Positions 35,101 to 44,568 of a stretch of DNA of 64,000 bases are shown here, in pieces. How positions within the stretch are numbered: position 1 is the stretch's first letter; every line of letters begins with the position of its first letter. The notes beneath the pieces are model-generated. The model was not told where the DNA came from, did no database searches, and saw nothing but the letters and a program-made list of their open reading frames with translations. This DNA comes from Reticulascus tulasneorum (taxonomy: Eukaryota > Ascomycota > Sordariomycetes > Glomerellales > Reticulascaceae), in assembly GCA_001557505.1 (NCBI GenBank), contig LSAX01000010.1, positions 1,612,001 to 1,676,000 of the forward strand, in the 5' to 3' direction. Both the position numbers and the translations under genes were made by a program.

Positions 35101-35791
35101 AGGTCTCGTTCGATTGCCCATTCGCGGTGCTAAGAAGGGTGGTGTGCTAGGCTTTGTGAAGGGCACAGGTATGGGACTTACCGGGTTTGTTCTGAAGGAT
35201 CTTGCAGCGATTGCTGGTCCTGTCGGGTACACACTGAAGGGTATAGCCAAGCAGTCAGGCCGTGGCAGGCAGCCTATCAAATTTATTAGACGTGCGAGGA
35301 TAGCACAAGGTCAGCGTGATGTTCGAGCTCTCGGGGACCGAAGGAAAGAGGTCGAGAAGGAGGTCATTGCAGGGTGGAACATCATGCGTGAACTGTGGGA
35401 ATCTCTCGAACAGGTTGAAAAGAAGAAAGGCCTGAGGGGCTATCTGACTGCCAAGAAGAGACGAGGTCTCAGCGCCGCTTTCGAGAAAGTTGAGACTGCT
35501 GAGAAGGCCCTCGCTGCCATCAAGAGAGGAGAAGACCTCAACACCGTCGTCGGCACCGAGCAAGAGCTGAAGCAAACTGAAAAAGAAAGAAAGAGCCCGG
35601 AACACAGAAAGAGCCAAGAGCAGCAGCGACGGAGTGTGGAAATGCGACGTTCCATGGAGATGGATAGGAATGAGAAGCGAGCGAAGAAGGATGGCGAAAA
35701 GAGAGCGGATGATATACCTGAAGCCGACGATGAAGAGGGAGAAGAGCCAACGCGACCGCGTGTTCAACAAACCAAGTCACTGCAGACTTAG
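32180..35791 (+). CDS. UDP-sugar glycosyltransferase (sterol 3-beta-glucosyltransferase-like) with VPS13/ATG2-like C-terminal region
   Basis: A single exon of 1,203 residues. The frame is open nine codons further upstream, but only from a TTG. Residues 1-270 are disordered, with an acidic/Ser tract (DDDSSSESSSSDEDD). The GT28-type N-terminal domain starts near 272 (LNIVIMVIGSRGDAQPFLKLGK). The GT-B C-terminal donor-binding motif HGGAGTTAIALKCGKP..PFFGDQHFWG lies near 619-650. This matches fungal sterol glucosyltransferases such as Atg26, but the PH and GRAM domains of Atg26 are absent. After a basic KEKKRK stretch and linker, residues about 930-1040 form a glycine-rich region (RGAKKGGVLGFVKGTGMGL) reminiscent of VPS13/ATG2 C-termini. 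A charged coiled-coil tail follows. Probably a membrane-contacting glycolipid enzyme; the acceptor is uncertain. Confidence 0.85.
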   Translation: MPALGIETSPPMDATPPQLERQEFHFEDAVRDGHPAGIVVKDKDDHIVFPSYVPPEINSPTSPQHAEPPKDLAPPSPDAKPKKALSDPAALQGPKQPKLDIGAKRPSVSKQWRTDLPSRAPGTRVATIPAGLKRAGTSYLDKALWKHHDEDDDSSSESSSSDEDDPRQTQDKKEAKARAQAKEKRRREIEEQCRRFRVGNDNYKTSGKVKKDGRLRISVKETANTGYLAKALGAASKRVGPLRPAGEDTERPTGSRLSSGTTTIDNISRPRLNIVIMVIGSRGDAQPFLKLGKILKEEYGHRVRIATHPAFRDFVEKDSGLEFFSVGGDPSELMAFMVKNPGMIPTLEAVKAGDIGRRRAAMAEMFEGFWRACINATDDEKDIRNVKMMGDRDPFVADAIIANPPSFAHIHCAEALGIPLHLMFTFPYTPTQAFPHPLASIKKSNVDPGYTNFISYPLVEMMVWQGLGDLVNDFRVKTLGLDPVSTLWAPGATYRLHVPFTYMWSPGLVPKPEDWGDEIDISGFVFLDLASTFNPPSELEQFLAAGEAPIYLGFGSIVVDDADRFTQMIFDAVKLAGVRALVSKGWGGLGNENIPDNIYMLENTPHDWLFPKVQACVIHGGAGTTAIALKCGKPTMIVPFFGDQHFWGSMVSSAGAGPEPVPYKMLTAENLAEGIKFCLTEEAKEGAGKIAKNIELEGDGAQNAVDSFHHHLNLQGEQSMRCSILEDQVAVWKLKNTNVKLSALAADVIVEQGQIPWRKLRLIRHMEWNDFEGPGEPLTGVAGSIAGTVGNVFGGIGSVPYRLAKTSQKRKEKKEKKRKARESRRAGKAKDAVPDGDLHQHVETKNETPKEAKSTTDKSSEGGTKEDRANGTASSSRPTQDERRDTMTSIQTASTVEGPVEDYAEDITSGVSKSAHALARAPVDLSLALAQGFHNAPRLYGDDTVRRPPRVTGIRSGLKAARFEFVYGIYDGTTGLVRLPIRGAKKGGVLGFVKGTGMGLTGFVLKDLAAIAGPVGYTLKGIAKQSGRGRQPIKFIRRARIAQGQRDVRALGDRRKEVEKEVIAGWNIMRELWESLEQVEKKKGLRGYLTAKKRRGLSAAFEKVETAEKALAAIKRGEDLNTVVGTEQELKQTEKERKSPEHRKSQEQQRRSVEMRRSMEMDRNEKRAKKDGEKRADDIPEADDEEGEEPTRPRVQQTKSLQT

Positions 35792-37527
35792 AAGAACTTG
35801 AGAACACGACCTCGTGGGTGCCTAAGGATTTTCTTATGTTGTGATGGCTGGACAATCGGACTTTTGGATTCTAAGAGTGGCAAAGACATATGTAGACTGG
35901 TGTGTGGAGGAATTCCTGTCTTTCGATTATACCCCCTTTGTAATGCCAATTCGGGAAGGGAAGCGTAAAGGAAGATGAGTAGTTTCGGCGATGCCGGCAT
36001 ATCGTATATAAATACACTAATATGATAGTACTCAGCACACGCTTATGGAGTTTGGATCTTGAGTATACAAGTAATAAGATGGCAATAGTTTAAATTACAT
36101 GTTCAGAACTCTCACGCAAAGCTGCCAATAAAATCACTCTAGCGAAGTTGTTCCATGCGTTTACGGGTCGGCTACCTCGTGTTTAACGTTGCATTACCTG
36201 CTTCGAATTTGTTGTGAACCTCACCGCTTCTCAGGCACGGGAAGGTTGCCTGCACAGTGTGTGTGCTTGTGTGTGTGTCTCAGAGACGTCTTTACGAGGC
36301 ATCCAATACAAACGTGCACAGAAAACTTGCATGACTGCGATGCGGCTGGATTTCGAGGCCACATCGATGGTGAAATGTCGCCTGTCAGCCTCATGGTCCG
36401 ACGTCACGACGGCCTGACAGGCAGCTCGCAAGGTAGCTTAATGGTGCCATGCTTTCTGACTAGTCGATCAATGACGCACGAATCGCAAAAATAACTGCTG
36501 TTCTTCCCGGGTATCTAGACATTCGGCCACAGCCGGCTAATGGAGAACTCGGGGAGTCGAGTCAGGTGTAGTTGCACTACGTAAGCTCTAAGGTATTGGA
36601 GCAAGCCGCGCTTCTTGACTTGGGGGCGTTGCCGCGTGGACGGCCCTCCTAGACCACAGATAGAGCCCGCACTACGTCTGCACGATAGACTTCGAAAAGA
36701 AGCCGGGGCATGTCGATGGCGGTGGAAGCCTGCATGATCTCAAGGTTGTGGAGGGGGAGGTTGGGGGGTCGGCGAGGGGACCCCAGATATTGAAAATACG
36801 AGATCGGCCTCATTGGTCAATCCGATCGAACTCGCCCCAAACCAGTAGCATTCACAAGGGTTGTGGCTTCGGGAATGAGGGAGAGATCGGCGGTAAATGA
36901 ACATCAACTACCGCTCTAGCCCATGCAGTAGCTGTCACACGCCATGTCGAAAGATGGTCAAAGTCACAGGTGTTTGCAGCACTCCCCCCCGCGCCTGATG
37001 GCAAACCAGACCCGGCCCAGCTCGCATATACGAGAGACTGGACGCTTAGAACGGATGTTCGAAATGCGGTATTCCTTTTATTGGAAAATCCTGGGTAGAG
37101 TTTGCTTGTGTTGGCCGCCATACCCGGTTATTGGACACGGCTGGTGATTGATGACGGGCTTGGGGTTTGGCATATGCATCCTGCCGGTAAAATATATACT
37201 GCGCCGTAACCACTCCCTCGACTGTGGCGCCCAGAGGAATTGCAGGAGAGACTGACTGGTGTAAGTGGTAAGCTCGTGTTCGGTCATCTGGTCACTCTAA
37301 ACCTTCGTTTGCTCAACTTCGACTCGCGATCGTGCGAAGCCGGCCCGCCGGTTATCTAACTATAAAGACTCTCTGCCCAGCCACCGTCAACATTAGCATC
37401 ACAACAACCAAAGCCAGAGTCTTTTCTTTGAGAATCACTCCACCGCACTTAAACTCAATCCATTCCTTCTCTCTCTTGGTCTACGCCTCCTTACCACTGC
37501 TGTCTCTCGAATCCCACCTCAGACACA
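35792..37527. other. Intergenic region with the promoter of the secreted-protein gene
   Basis: No coding sequence recognised. A short GTGTGT stretch lies near 36258-36278. The last 160 bp holds a TATA box and a CT-rich leader. Confidence 0.5.
37361..37367 (+). promoter_or_regulatory. TATA box of the secreted-protein gene
   Basis: TATAAAG 167 bp upstream of the ATG, followed by a CAACATTAGCATCACAACA initiator-like stretch and a CT-rich leader. This is the clearest core promoter in the window and suits a strongly expressed secreted protein. Confidence 0.5.
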
Positions 37528-38151
37528 ATGAAGTTCTCCCTGGCAACGCTCCTCACGTTGGGAGCCACGACTGTGTTGGCCCAGAACCCCGACAACCAAA
37601 CCGAGGCATTCTACCTCAGGCTCGGTTCGACAGACAGCTCGCTCAACAACCACTACCTATACAGCTGTCACGCCGGCGCCGCCATCGAAGGCCTCTGCAT
37701 CGACCAAGACGACAAGTCTGGACTTACCAACTCAAATGTGTATTTCCAAAACTACACAGAATACAACGAGTACGAAGGCCATCCCGTCGGCACCCTCGTC
37801 TGGAACCTACTGGTGACTCTCCCCGACGTCGGTCTGACCAACTATAGCCAGGCCATGTCGCTGCAGTTGAACCCGGTCAGCAACACGGCGGTGCCGTTGT
37901 TCGGCTTCCAGGACGCATTCTTCGGTATCGCTTTCGATGCGGAGGAGAAGATGTTCATCGCAAGCTACTACAACGATGCTGTCGCAACCCCCGGCCAGTA
38001 CCCGCCAAGCAATCAAGCTGCTTACTACCGCTGGCACGTGTGCTGGACCTACGTTGGCGGCTACTACTACCAGGCACTTGTCCAGATCACCGGTGGCGCA
38101 CCTGTGAACCCAACCTGTGTGCCTGTTAATGTGACCCGGGAATGGTTTTAG
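37528..38151 (+). CDS. Small secreted glycoprotein, fungal-specific (DUF7907-like)
   Basis: A single exon of 207 residues. A signal peptide (MKFSLATLLTLGATTVLA, cleavage before Q19) leads into a beta-rich mature domain. It carries several N-glycosylation sequons (NQT, NYT, NYS, NVT) and four cysteines (CHAG, LCID, HVCW, PTCV) that could form two disulfides. YYRWHVCWTYVGGYYYQAL near the C-terminus resembles fungal secreted proteins placed in DUF7907. There is no GPI signal or membrane helix. Function is unknown; candidates are a cell-wall, surface or effector-like protein. The start codon sits in a good CACAATG context after a CT-rich leader with an upstream TATA box. Confidence 0.8.
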   Translation: MKFSLATLLTLGATTVLAQNPDNQTEAFYLRLGSTDSSLNNHYLYSCHAGAAIEGLCIDQDDKSGLTNSNVYFQNYTEYNEYEGHPVGTLVWNLLVTLPDVGLTNYSQAMSLQLNPVSNTAVPLFGFQDAFFGIAFDAEEKMFIASYYNDAVATPGQYPPSNQAAYYRWHVCWTYVGGYYYQALVQITGGAPVNPTCVPVNVTREWF

Positions 38152-38557
38152 AATCCACAGATTAGCGATTGTTGGGCATCACCTAGATTTCCAGACGAAA
38201 GAGACTGAGATGGTGAGACGGAATATTAATGGGATGGGCATAAGACACGGAGTTGGATACATTCATCGTTGGCACGAGTCGGTTTATACGTCTCTGGACT
38301 GTAGCAGAATTGGTCATGTAAGACGAGTGTTAAGGCTATTATAATAGGAACATTTCTTCCCATCCTTGATCTTAACAAGCTGTGGTGGCCGATCTACACG
38401 CATTTGCTGTTTTTAACTCCAACCGTCCAGACTACTAGGCTGTGGTTCTCTTACACGAGTAGAATGATCTCGACGCCTTGAAATAAAGACTAATCAAATC
38501 CGTGGGGAAACATTTGATCCAGTACAGTCAATCCGCTAAACCCATTATCAGCTGCTC
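38152..38557. other. Convergent 3' region
   Basis: 3' flanks of the secreted-protein gene (+) and the duplicated-domain gene (-). No other feature seen. Confidence 0.5.
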
Positions 38558-39349
38558 TCATTTGCCTTCCAACGTCACCAAATCCTGGTTGTACGGATTC
38601 TTCGACCCCCAACTCACCCCCCTCGGCCTCACCTCCTTGACCTCCTTCACAAAATACCACGAATCCGCTTTCTTCTCATCATCGCTTTCAGTCCTTTGCC
38701 TCACAGTCCCATACGATCCCCACCCCTGACCGTCCAACATCTCTACCATGCCCAGCACCAACATCCGCACCTTCACCGTCTTGTCTCCCCGCGCCTGCCA
38801 CGGCTTCTCACGCAGACGAAACTCATACGAATCATTGGTCCACTCGCCGGACAAGAAGAAGTTCAGCCCCACGAGCACATCGCGCATCAGCGGTATCAAC
38901 GCAGCCGTCTCGTGCTCGCCGCTGGCGTCGAGACGCAGCCGGTCGCTTTTGGTGAAGCTTATCACAAGCCAGGAAGCTCGTGGCGCGGAGAATGGAGAAG
39001 GAGACGGCTGGTGCTTGAATAGGAGCGTGTCTTTACTGCCTACCCGGACGCAGTGGCTGAGTGCCGTGACAAGGACCCAGTTCTGGGAGTGCAGGTATGC
39101 GAACACGTCCCGCAGCAGACGCCGGCTGCCAGTGGCATCGGCACCACCAAAGGATCCCCAGGGCCTGCCGTTTACTTGATATGTGTAAGAGCCTTGAAGC
39201 ACAGATTCGGCCTTGATTCCCGGTGGCCAGGATTGGCTGATCACTGCCTCGATACCTTTTGTGATGGTATCGGGGAAGGCGAGGAAGCGGAGGTGATCAC
39301 TCTTCTGCAAGGAGAGGGTGGCAAAGCTGGTGGGCTTGGAGGCTGCCAT
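38558..39349 (-). CDS. Conserved fungal protein with an internal duplication, function unknown
   Basis: A single exon of 263 residues from the ATG at 39349. Upstream in-frame sequence to 39448 is hydrophobic and leader-like and is not preferred. I recognise no named domain. The two halves resemble each other: LSLQKSDHLRFLAF and ISFTKSDRLRLDAS; SYTYQVNGRPWGSF and SYEFRLREKPWQAR; RRLLRDVFAYLHSQNWVL and VRMLVLGMVEMLDGQGWGS. That implies two copies of a fold of about 90 residues with a conserved tryptophan pattern. There is no signal peptide or membrane segment. It converges with the secreted-protein gene and has the HET gene behind it. Confidence 0.7.
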   Translation of the reverse strand: MAASKPTSFATLSLQKSDHLRFLAFPDTITKGIEAVISQSWPPGIKAESVLQGSYTYQVNGRPWGSFGGADATGSRRLLRDVFAYLHSQNWVLVTALSHCVRVGSKDTLLFKHQPSPSPFSAPRASWLVISFTKSDRLRLDASGEHETAALIPLMRDVLVGLNFFLSGEWTNDSYEFRLREKPWQARGDKTVKVRMLVLGMVEMLDGQGWGSYGTVRQRTESDDEKKADSWYFVKEVKEVRPRGVSWGSKNPYNQDLVTLEGK

Positions 39350-40088
39350 TGTGCGATTGTCTCGACGATTTGCTTCAAGTGCGACGTCACTCGATGCGCG
39401 AATGATAAGTGACAAAGTGAGAGAGAGCGCGGGGGGGATAGACAACACTTCTCACAGTAAGGATTGGGTGTTCGGCAGAGAGTATATGTATGTCTGAACC
39501 CTGGGACAATCAAGCCAGCCTGTCCATTGAGAGTAACCGCGTCGTTGACTAGAGCGATCTACAAACTGGACGGTTTGGACACCGAGAGGCTGAATTTGAG
39601 TCTCGGATTGAGATGCGACTCATTTGCGGCCAATCATGGATGGGGCATATCACCATGTGTTTTGTCGCCGTATTTCGTATCATCCCGGAAGAGTAAACGA
39701 GGCTCGGCGACTACGCCACAACGCCCAGGTTGTGAGCTATGCAACCGAAGACCGCAAGGATCAGTTTGATACCATCCCAGACAACTCCAAGTCTTGAGAG
39801 ATATTGTTCGTGTGTTGTATAATCTGAGTCGAGCCTAACGTAATTTATGGTCAGAATCAAAGAGGCAGAAAATCAAGCACGTCAAGACGACTCCCCTTCG
39901 ACAGTCACATATAATGCACAAGATAGCTGGCTGAATCTGATTTCTTTTTGATTGGCTTCCTAAAGTTAGTATTCAGTTTTCATCATCGTGAGACTCATAG
40001 ATCGGGATACACCTCAAAACTGGATCTAACATGAACTTGTGGCTGTCAGTGTCTTCTACGAAACATAGCACGGCATAAAGTCCCCAGC
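39350..40088. other. Intergenic region, no gene seen
   Basis: Promoter of the duplicated-domain gene and 3' flank of the HET gene, both on the minus strand. Nothing else recognised. Confidence 0.5.
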
Positions 40089-42428
40089 CTAGATCAAGCG
40101 GAAGTCTGACCTCTTCTCCACTTGATCAGCCCAGGCCATCTTCATGACTCTCCCTATAGCTATGCGAGATGCGCAACTCCGATCCCAAGAAATCAGCATC
40201 ACATTCACCACCTTCCACTCCTCCCTAGGTCTAAAGTTCTTCTTCTCTACCCTGTTATAGTCACTTTTATCTTCTTCTCCAAGGGAATACTTCGTCAGGC
40301 CCGTCCTCTTGTGTTCGTAATGTGTATCAATTCGATAGGGTTTGAAATCGTCATGCGGCTTCGCGACGAGTAGAGAATTGCCTTTTGACATACCCCAGAC
40401 TTTGTACATTTCGCCGTAACCCTTCTGTGCAACTCGGGCGGTAGTCCTCACCTCGCCGACACATCTCCCATGACTGTCCAGGAGCTCGTAGTCGTCGACA
40501 ATGTCTCCTATGGGAGATGCAACGCGGCGCTCATTGCGTGCTACTGCTGAATGGTGGAGAGACGCAGAGTTTGGGGAGGCAGCTTTCCTTCCAATAGAAA
40601 ACAAGTGAACCACTGCTTTATGGACTAGCAGGCTGCAAATCGGCAGTTGCAGTTGAAGGTGTGATGCAGTGATCCTGCGTCCTGGAATGGTATCCCAACT
40701 GTCGTTTGAAGACAGCACAACCCTAGTGCCTGGTAGTGGTTCGGTGAGATCCTGGATATCATCGGGGTGCCACAGACAACCTGCCGGCAATGTCCAAGCA
40801 GCCCAGCTCCAAGTCGGCGCAGTCACCTTAAGCGAGTTAAACAATGAGTTTGGCTTACCGGTCGTTGGTTGCCACAATAAAGCCTTCATCATGTATTTGG
40901 AAGGCATTCCAGCATGAAACGGGTATTTTCCTGACGGATCCATTGTCTGTATAATACCATCGATGGCTGGCAGTACGTCCGAAGGGACGGAGAAGCTGCG
41001 TCGTGTGAAGTCTGTTATTATTGCCACATAGTTTGGCAGATAGCCCAGCTGTTTGTCATCGTCAAGCAGCTTCAATTTCCCCAGAGTCGTGATGTCGAGG
41101 AGAATTTCCCACTTGCTAAGGCGGTTCTGCAGTCGCTCCGGCGCCCATCGAAAGGGATCCGGTCGTCGCCCAACGCTGCTCGAGAGATATCTATACTCCA
41201 TCTGAATGTCCTCCGACCATATGGCGTTGGAGCATCGAAAATAGACCTGGTAGTCGGTGAATAGAAGGAGCCTTCGAGACAGCAGCTTTTCCTGAAATGC
41301 CCACCCGCGAGTGTTCCACGGTAGCCTGTCTCCTTCGTTCAGCTCATCATACTTTGGGAGACAGACTGCAAGTCGAAGTCCCTTGGCGACTTCGGAATAT
41401 TGCGTATGGCGGCGCGAGACGCTGATTCCGGGTATCCCACAATCCGCATGCTCACCCGACCCAGCCGCAATCGTCAAGGCTGCGCAGTTGTACACGGCGT
41501 CCATTCGATTAATTTGATCGTGACGATCTATCCAATCATCTTGGACGATGCACAAGGAGTCCGTCCATAAGTACCTGTAGCCCAGCCGCCGCACAACTTC
41601 GATTGCATCTTCAATGGTCTGTGGAAGGCGGGGAGGCAGATCCACGATCTCTTCGCCAGCCGTATTTATGCGAATCTGGTCTCGCGTCGTTTTCGGTATT
41701 GGCCAGCCCACCTTCCGCTCACCCCATACGTACGTCAACGCGACGTACTCAAAGTCCTTCTCCTTCGGAGCTTGAACAACGCATCCTCTGGTAACGTCGA
41801 TAACCCTCAAAGTTCCTGGCAGGCGAGATGATGCGAGTCCAGGTTTGTCGCAAGACCCTGAATGGTACTTCTTACACGCATGTAGCCAGTAGTTGATAAC
41901 ATCCCAGTCCACGGCTTCGGGGTTCACAGGTCGCCCGAAGAACTGTCGTCGATCCGGTGGATCGCGGTGGGCAAGGTACTGGATTTCCCCAGGCTGCTCG
42001 CATCCCTCCCAGTACACGAGAAACCTATAAGCATGCTCACTATGAGTTACAGTTGCTGCCCTTTCTAGGTCCAATTTGTTCGAGTAGTGCTTCGATCTCG
42101 AGCCATCGTAACGTTCATGCGAGGAAGATAAGATCCAGCTCTTCTTGTTTGTTAACTTGACGATGGACCAGTCCTGGAGCTTCGGATCTTGGAGCTTCCT
42201 GATGCATGCAACGACCAGACGACAAAAGGGACAATATCCTTTACTTTGAATTCGCCTCCAGCTGCCCAAGGATATTGATCGCCACGTCTGTACGGGACCA
42301 AAGCCAATCCTCTCACGGAGATATCTTTCGAAATGGATTGTCTGGCACTTCCTGCAGAGCTGACTAGGCGGGTGTTTTCTCGGCTGTCCCGCTCGCGACT
42401 CCATATGGTTTCTGCTTTTGGTAGACAT
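40089..42428 (-). CDS. Heterokaryon-incompatibility (HET) domain protein
   Basis: A single exon of 779 residues from the ATG at 42428; the frame extends to 42467 only through a TTG. The N-terminus has CxxC pairs (CRKC, CPFC) typical of the zinc-ribbon-like region that heads this family. The HET domain starts near 228 (FEYVALTYVWGERK). It continues through LPQTIEDAIEVVRRLGYRYLWTDSLCIVQDD and MDAVYNCAALTIAAGSG near 290-340, followed by the WNTRGWAFQEKLLSRRLLLF segment. A long C-terminal region contains APTWSWAAWTLPAGC. HET proteins mediate allorecognition and programmed cell death between incompatible hyphae. Which partner this one has is unknown. The frame is intact, with no RIP-like damage. 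Confidence 0.9.
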   Translation of the reverse strand: MSTKSRNHMESRAGQPRKHPPSQLCRKCQTIHFERYLRERIGFGPVQTWRSISLGSWRRIQSKGYCPFCRLVVACIRKLQDPKLQDWSIVKLTNKKSWILSSSHERYDGSRSKHYSNKLDLERAATVTHSEHAYRFLVYWEGCEQPGEIQYLAHRDPPDRRQFFGRPVNPEAVDWDVINYWLHACKKYHSGSCDKPGLASSRLPGTLRVIDVTRGCVVQAPKEKDFEYVALTYVWGERKVGWPIPKTTRDQIRINTAGEEIVDLPPRLPQTIEDAIEVVRRLGYRYLWTDSLCIVQDDWIDRHDQINRMDAVYNCAALTIAAGSGEHADCGIPGISVSRRHTQYSEVAKGLRLAVCLPKYDELNEGDRLPWNTRGWAFQEKLLSRRLLLFTDYQVYFRCSNAIWSEDIQMEYRYLSSSVGRRPDPFRWAPERLQNRLSKWEILLDITTLGKLKLLDDDKQLGYLPNYVAIITDFTRRSFSVPSDVLPAIDGIIQTMDPSGKYPFHAGMPSKYMMKALLWQPTTGKPNSLFNSLKVTAPTWSWAAWTLPAGCLWHPDDIQDLTEPLPGTRVVLSSNDSWDTIPGRRITASHLQLQLPICSLLVHKAVVHLFSIGRKAASPNSASLHHSAVARNERRVASPIGDIVDDYELLDSHGRCVGEVRTTARVAQKGYGEMYKVWGMSKGNSLLVAKPHDDFKPYRIDTHYEHKRTGLTKYSLGEEDKSDYNRVEKKNFRPREEWKVVNVMLISWDRSCASRIAIGRVMKMAWADQVEKRSDFRLI

Positions 42429-43190
42429 GTCGAAGGTGTGTGGCGGCCACGGATTATTAGCAATCAATGATATCGTGCTATTTTGAACTAGTCAAGATGG
42501 GCCAGGCATCCCATCAACAAAACATCATGGGTTTGTGAAGTACTTAAAGGTAAAATGCTGGAACAAAAGCCATTGCTCCTCTAAAGAAGGGATATGATGA
42601 TACCATTGAGTTATTGACGTCGATTTGCCACATCCTCTTGAGGGGCTGTGCGGCTGGATCATCCACGAACAGTTCACAAGGCTGTGGCCGCCCATGACCC
42701 AGCGTCATTATTCCGGTTTAACGTCGATCTCATTCGTGCTCGACTGTCGCAGGTGTCACTTGCTGCAGCAAGCCACACCAGCCTAACGTATATTGTTACG
42801 CCGAATCACAGGCGGCGCCACCCGCCATAGCCACCAAGTTTCAATCCTGCAGAGCCTCGTTTGCACATCGGTCAAAAGCTCCAGGCAGCTTGCGAGGCGG
42901 AATGAGTGTGACTTGACTACAAATAAGGCATCAGTCAAGCCAATTCCCGCACACAAACAATTCGCACGAGATCGGCAAAGATGTTTACGAAAGCAGACAC
43001 TCATGGAAATGAAAAAAGTTGCCAGGTAGTCACTGATAACTAAATGGGGACAAATGTGTTTTTGTTGGTATATACTCCTTCGCTGCCAGTTGCGCCCTCC
43101 GAAGAAAATGATCCTGTCCGACAGACTCCTACCATGGTGTATTAACCATTAACCATGTTTGCATAAAACGCCATCCCAATGATGCGCTCT
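42429..43190. other. Intergenic region, no gene seen
   Basis: Promoter of the HET gene (-) and 3' flank of the GH5 gene (-). Scattered short frames only. Confidence 0.5.
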
Positions 43191-44568
43191 TTAACAAATG
43201 CCTGCAACCGAAATGGTGTCGAGATCGCGGGGAATGATGCCCTCAAGCACAAGATCTAGGGAATCAGGTTAGCCTCCCAAACATCTCGTCACGCACATGA
43301 TTGAAGACGTACCTTTGTAGCTCCAGCGAGAATTGCCGTCGACCTTCCACGACCAGAAAACCCATCCGGCAGCATACTTCTCATACGCGGAAGCTTGAGC
43401 TGCGAACCATGACTTGTAAAACTCGATATTCTTATGAGGAATCCACTCGTCGGTCCATTCAAGGGCGTCAGGCACACCCAGACTCCACTCGCCAACGATA
43501 GTTGGGCCCTCGACATCTCCGCTTCGGTTGTCGCTGCAGGACTTTGAGATGTAGGCTTCATGAGAGGTTTCGACAGAAGTGTCCCATTTGAGATATCGAT
43601 GGTCATCGAAGGAAGTGAAGTAGGTATTGCTGAGCCACTCGGTCGGGTCTCCGGAGCCCCAGTTGGAGCCCATCATCTGGATGTGGTAAAAGTTGTTGGG
43701 TGTAATGCCCAGGTCCATTTCAACTTGCCGGATGGCCTAAAGGAAGAAGATTAGTACCGCTGTCTATGATAGTGGTTATATGTTTACTTACATCATATGA
43801 GTTCTTGTAGAAGTTGCTTCGAAGTGATTGAACTGAGTCTCCCCAGTTGGTAGGCTCATTGAGCACCTCGATCATACCCACATTTCGGAGCTCGGGGGTC
43901 GTGTGGGCAAGCTTCGTGAGGAACTGGAGGAACTTGACTGCGCGGTCGTAGTTGTAGTCGTTATAGAAGCCGACACTCGGAGCAAACTGGCCAGTGAAGG
44001 AGTTCCTCGGAGTTTGCGCACCAGGGGCACCATGGTGATCTAGAATGATGTAAATCCCCCGATCACTTGCCCATCCGCAGATCTTGATGAGATACGGAAG
44101 CGCGCCCCTGGGAAAGTATTCCGACTTTGCGTCGATTAAGGACTCGTCCAGCCAGTACCCGAGAGGAATCCTGACGGTGTTGATGTCGTAGCTGACCATT
44201 TCATCGAAATCAGCTTCGGTGATGAAGGTATTCCAATGATTTTGGAAAGCAGCATTGGCTCTTTCTTGCCCCGTGTTCTTGACGCAATCAAACTCGGATT
44301 CCTGTCCCTCGCATCCCATGTTCTTCCATAAGTTGTACTGCATCCACGGCTCGAAAACGAACAGCGAACCTAGGTTTACACCTCTGAGCTTGGCCGACGC
44401 GCTCCACCATCGTTTGTCCAGATCGGCTCCTTCGGCAGCCGCGGTGTTCTGACGCTCGAAAAGACTGAATCCCCGGCGATCCAGGAGTTTTTTGCTGCCG
44501 TCATTTGGCATCCAAGCGTGCGAGACGCAGGTAATAGCCGTGAGGGCTACCAAGGAGAGGCGAACCAT
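43191..44568 (-). CDS. Glucan 1,3-beta-glucosidase / exo-beta-1,3-glucanase, GH5 family
   Basis: Three exons on the minus strand, 44568-43792, 43736-43313 and 43255-43191, with phases 0 and 1, give 421 residues. A signal peptide (MVRLSLVALTAITCVSHA) is followed by a propeptide ending in a kexin-type KR at 52-53. The catalytic domain opens with KLRGVNLGSLFVFEPWM. The acid/base glutamate is E238 in VLNEP and the nucleophile is E342 in VGEWS; HHGAPG and GWVFWSWK are also family landmarks. The small last exon encodes DLVLEGIIPRDLDTISVAGIC. Family enzymes release glucose from beta-1,3-glucan and act in wall remodelling or nutrition outside the cell. An in-frame ATG upstream (44634) would bury the signal peptide, so 44568 is chosen. 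Confidence 0.92.

Noticed and set aside
42429..42467. Extending the HET protein start upstream
   Set aside because: The upstream start is TTG. The ATG at 42428 is the first real start codon.
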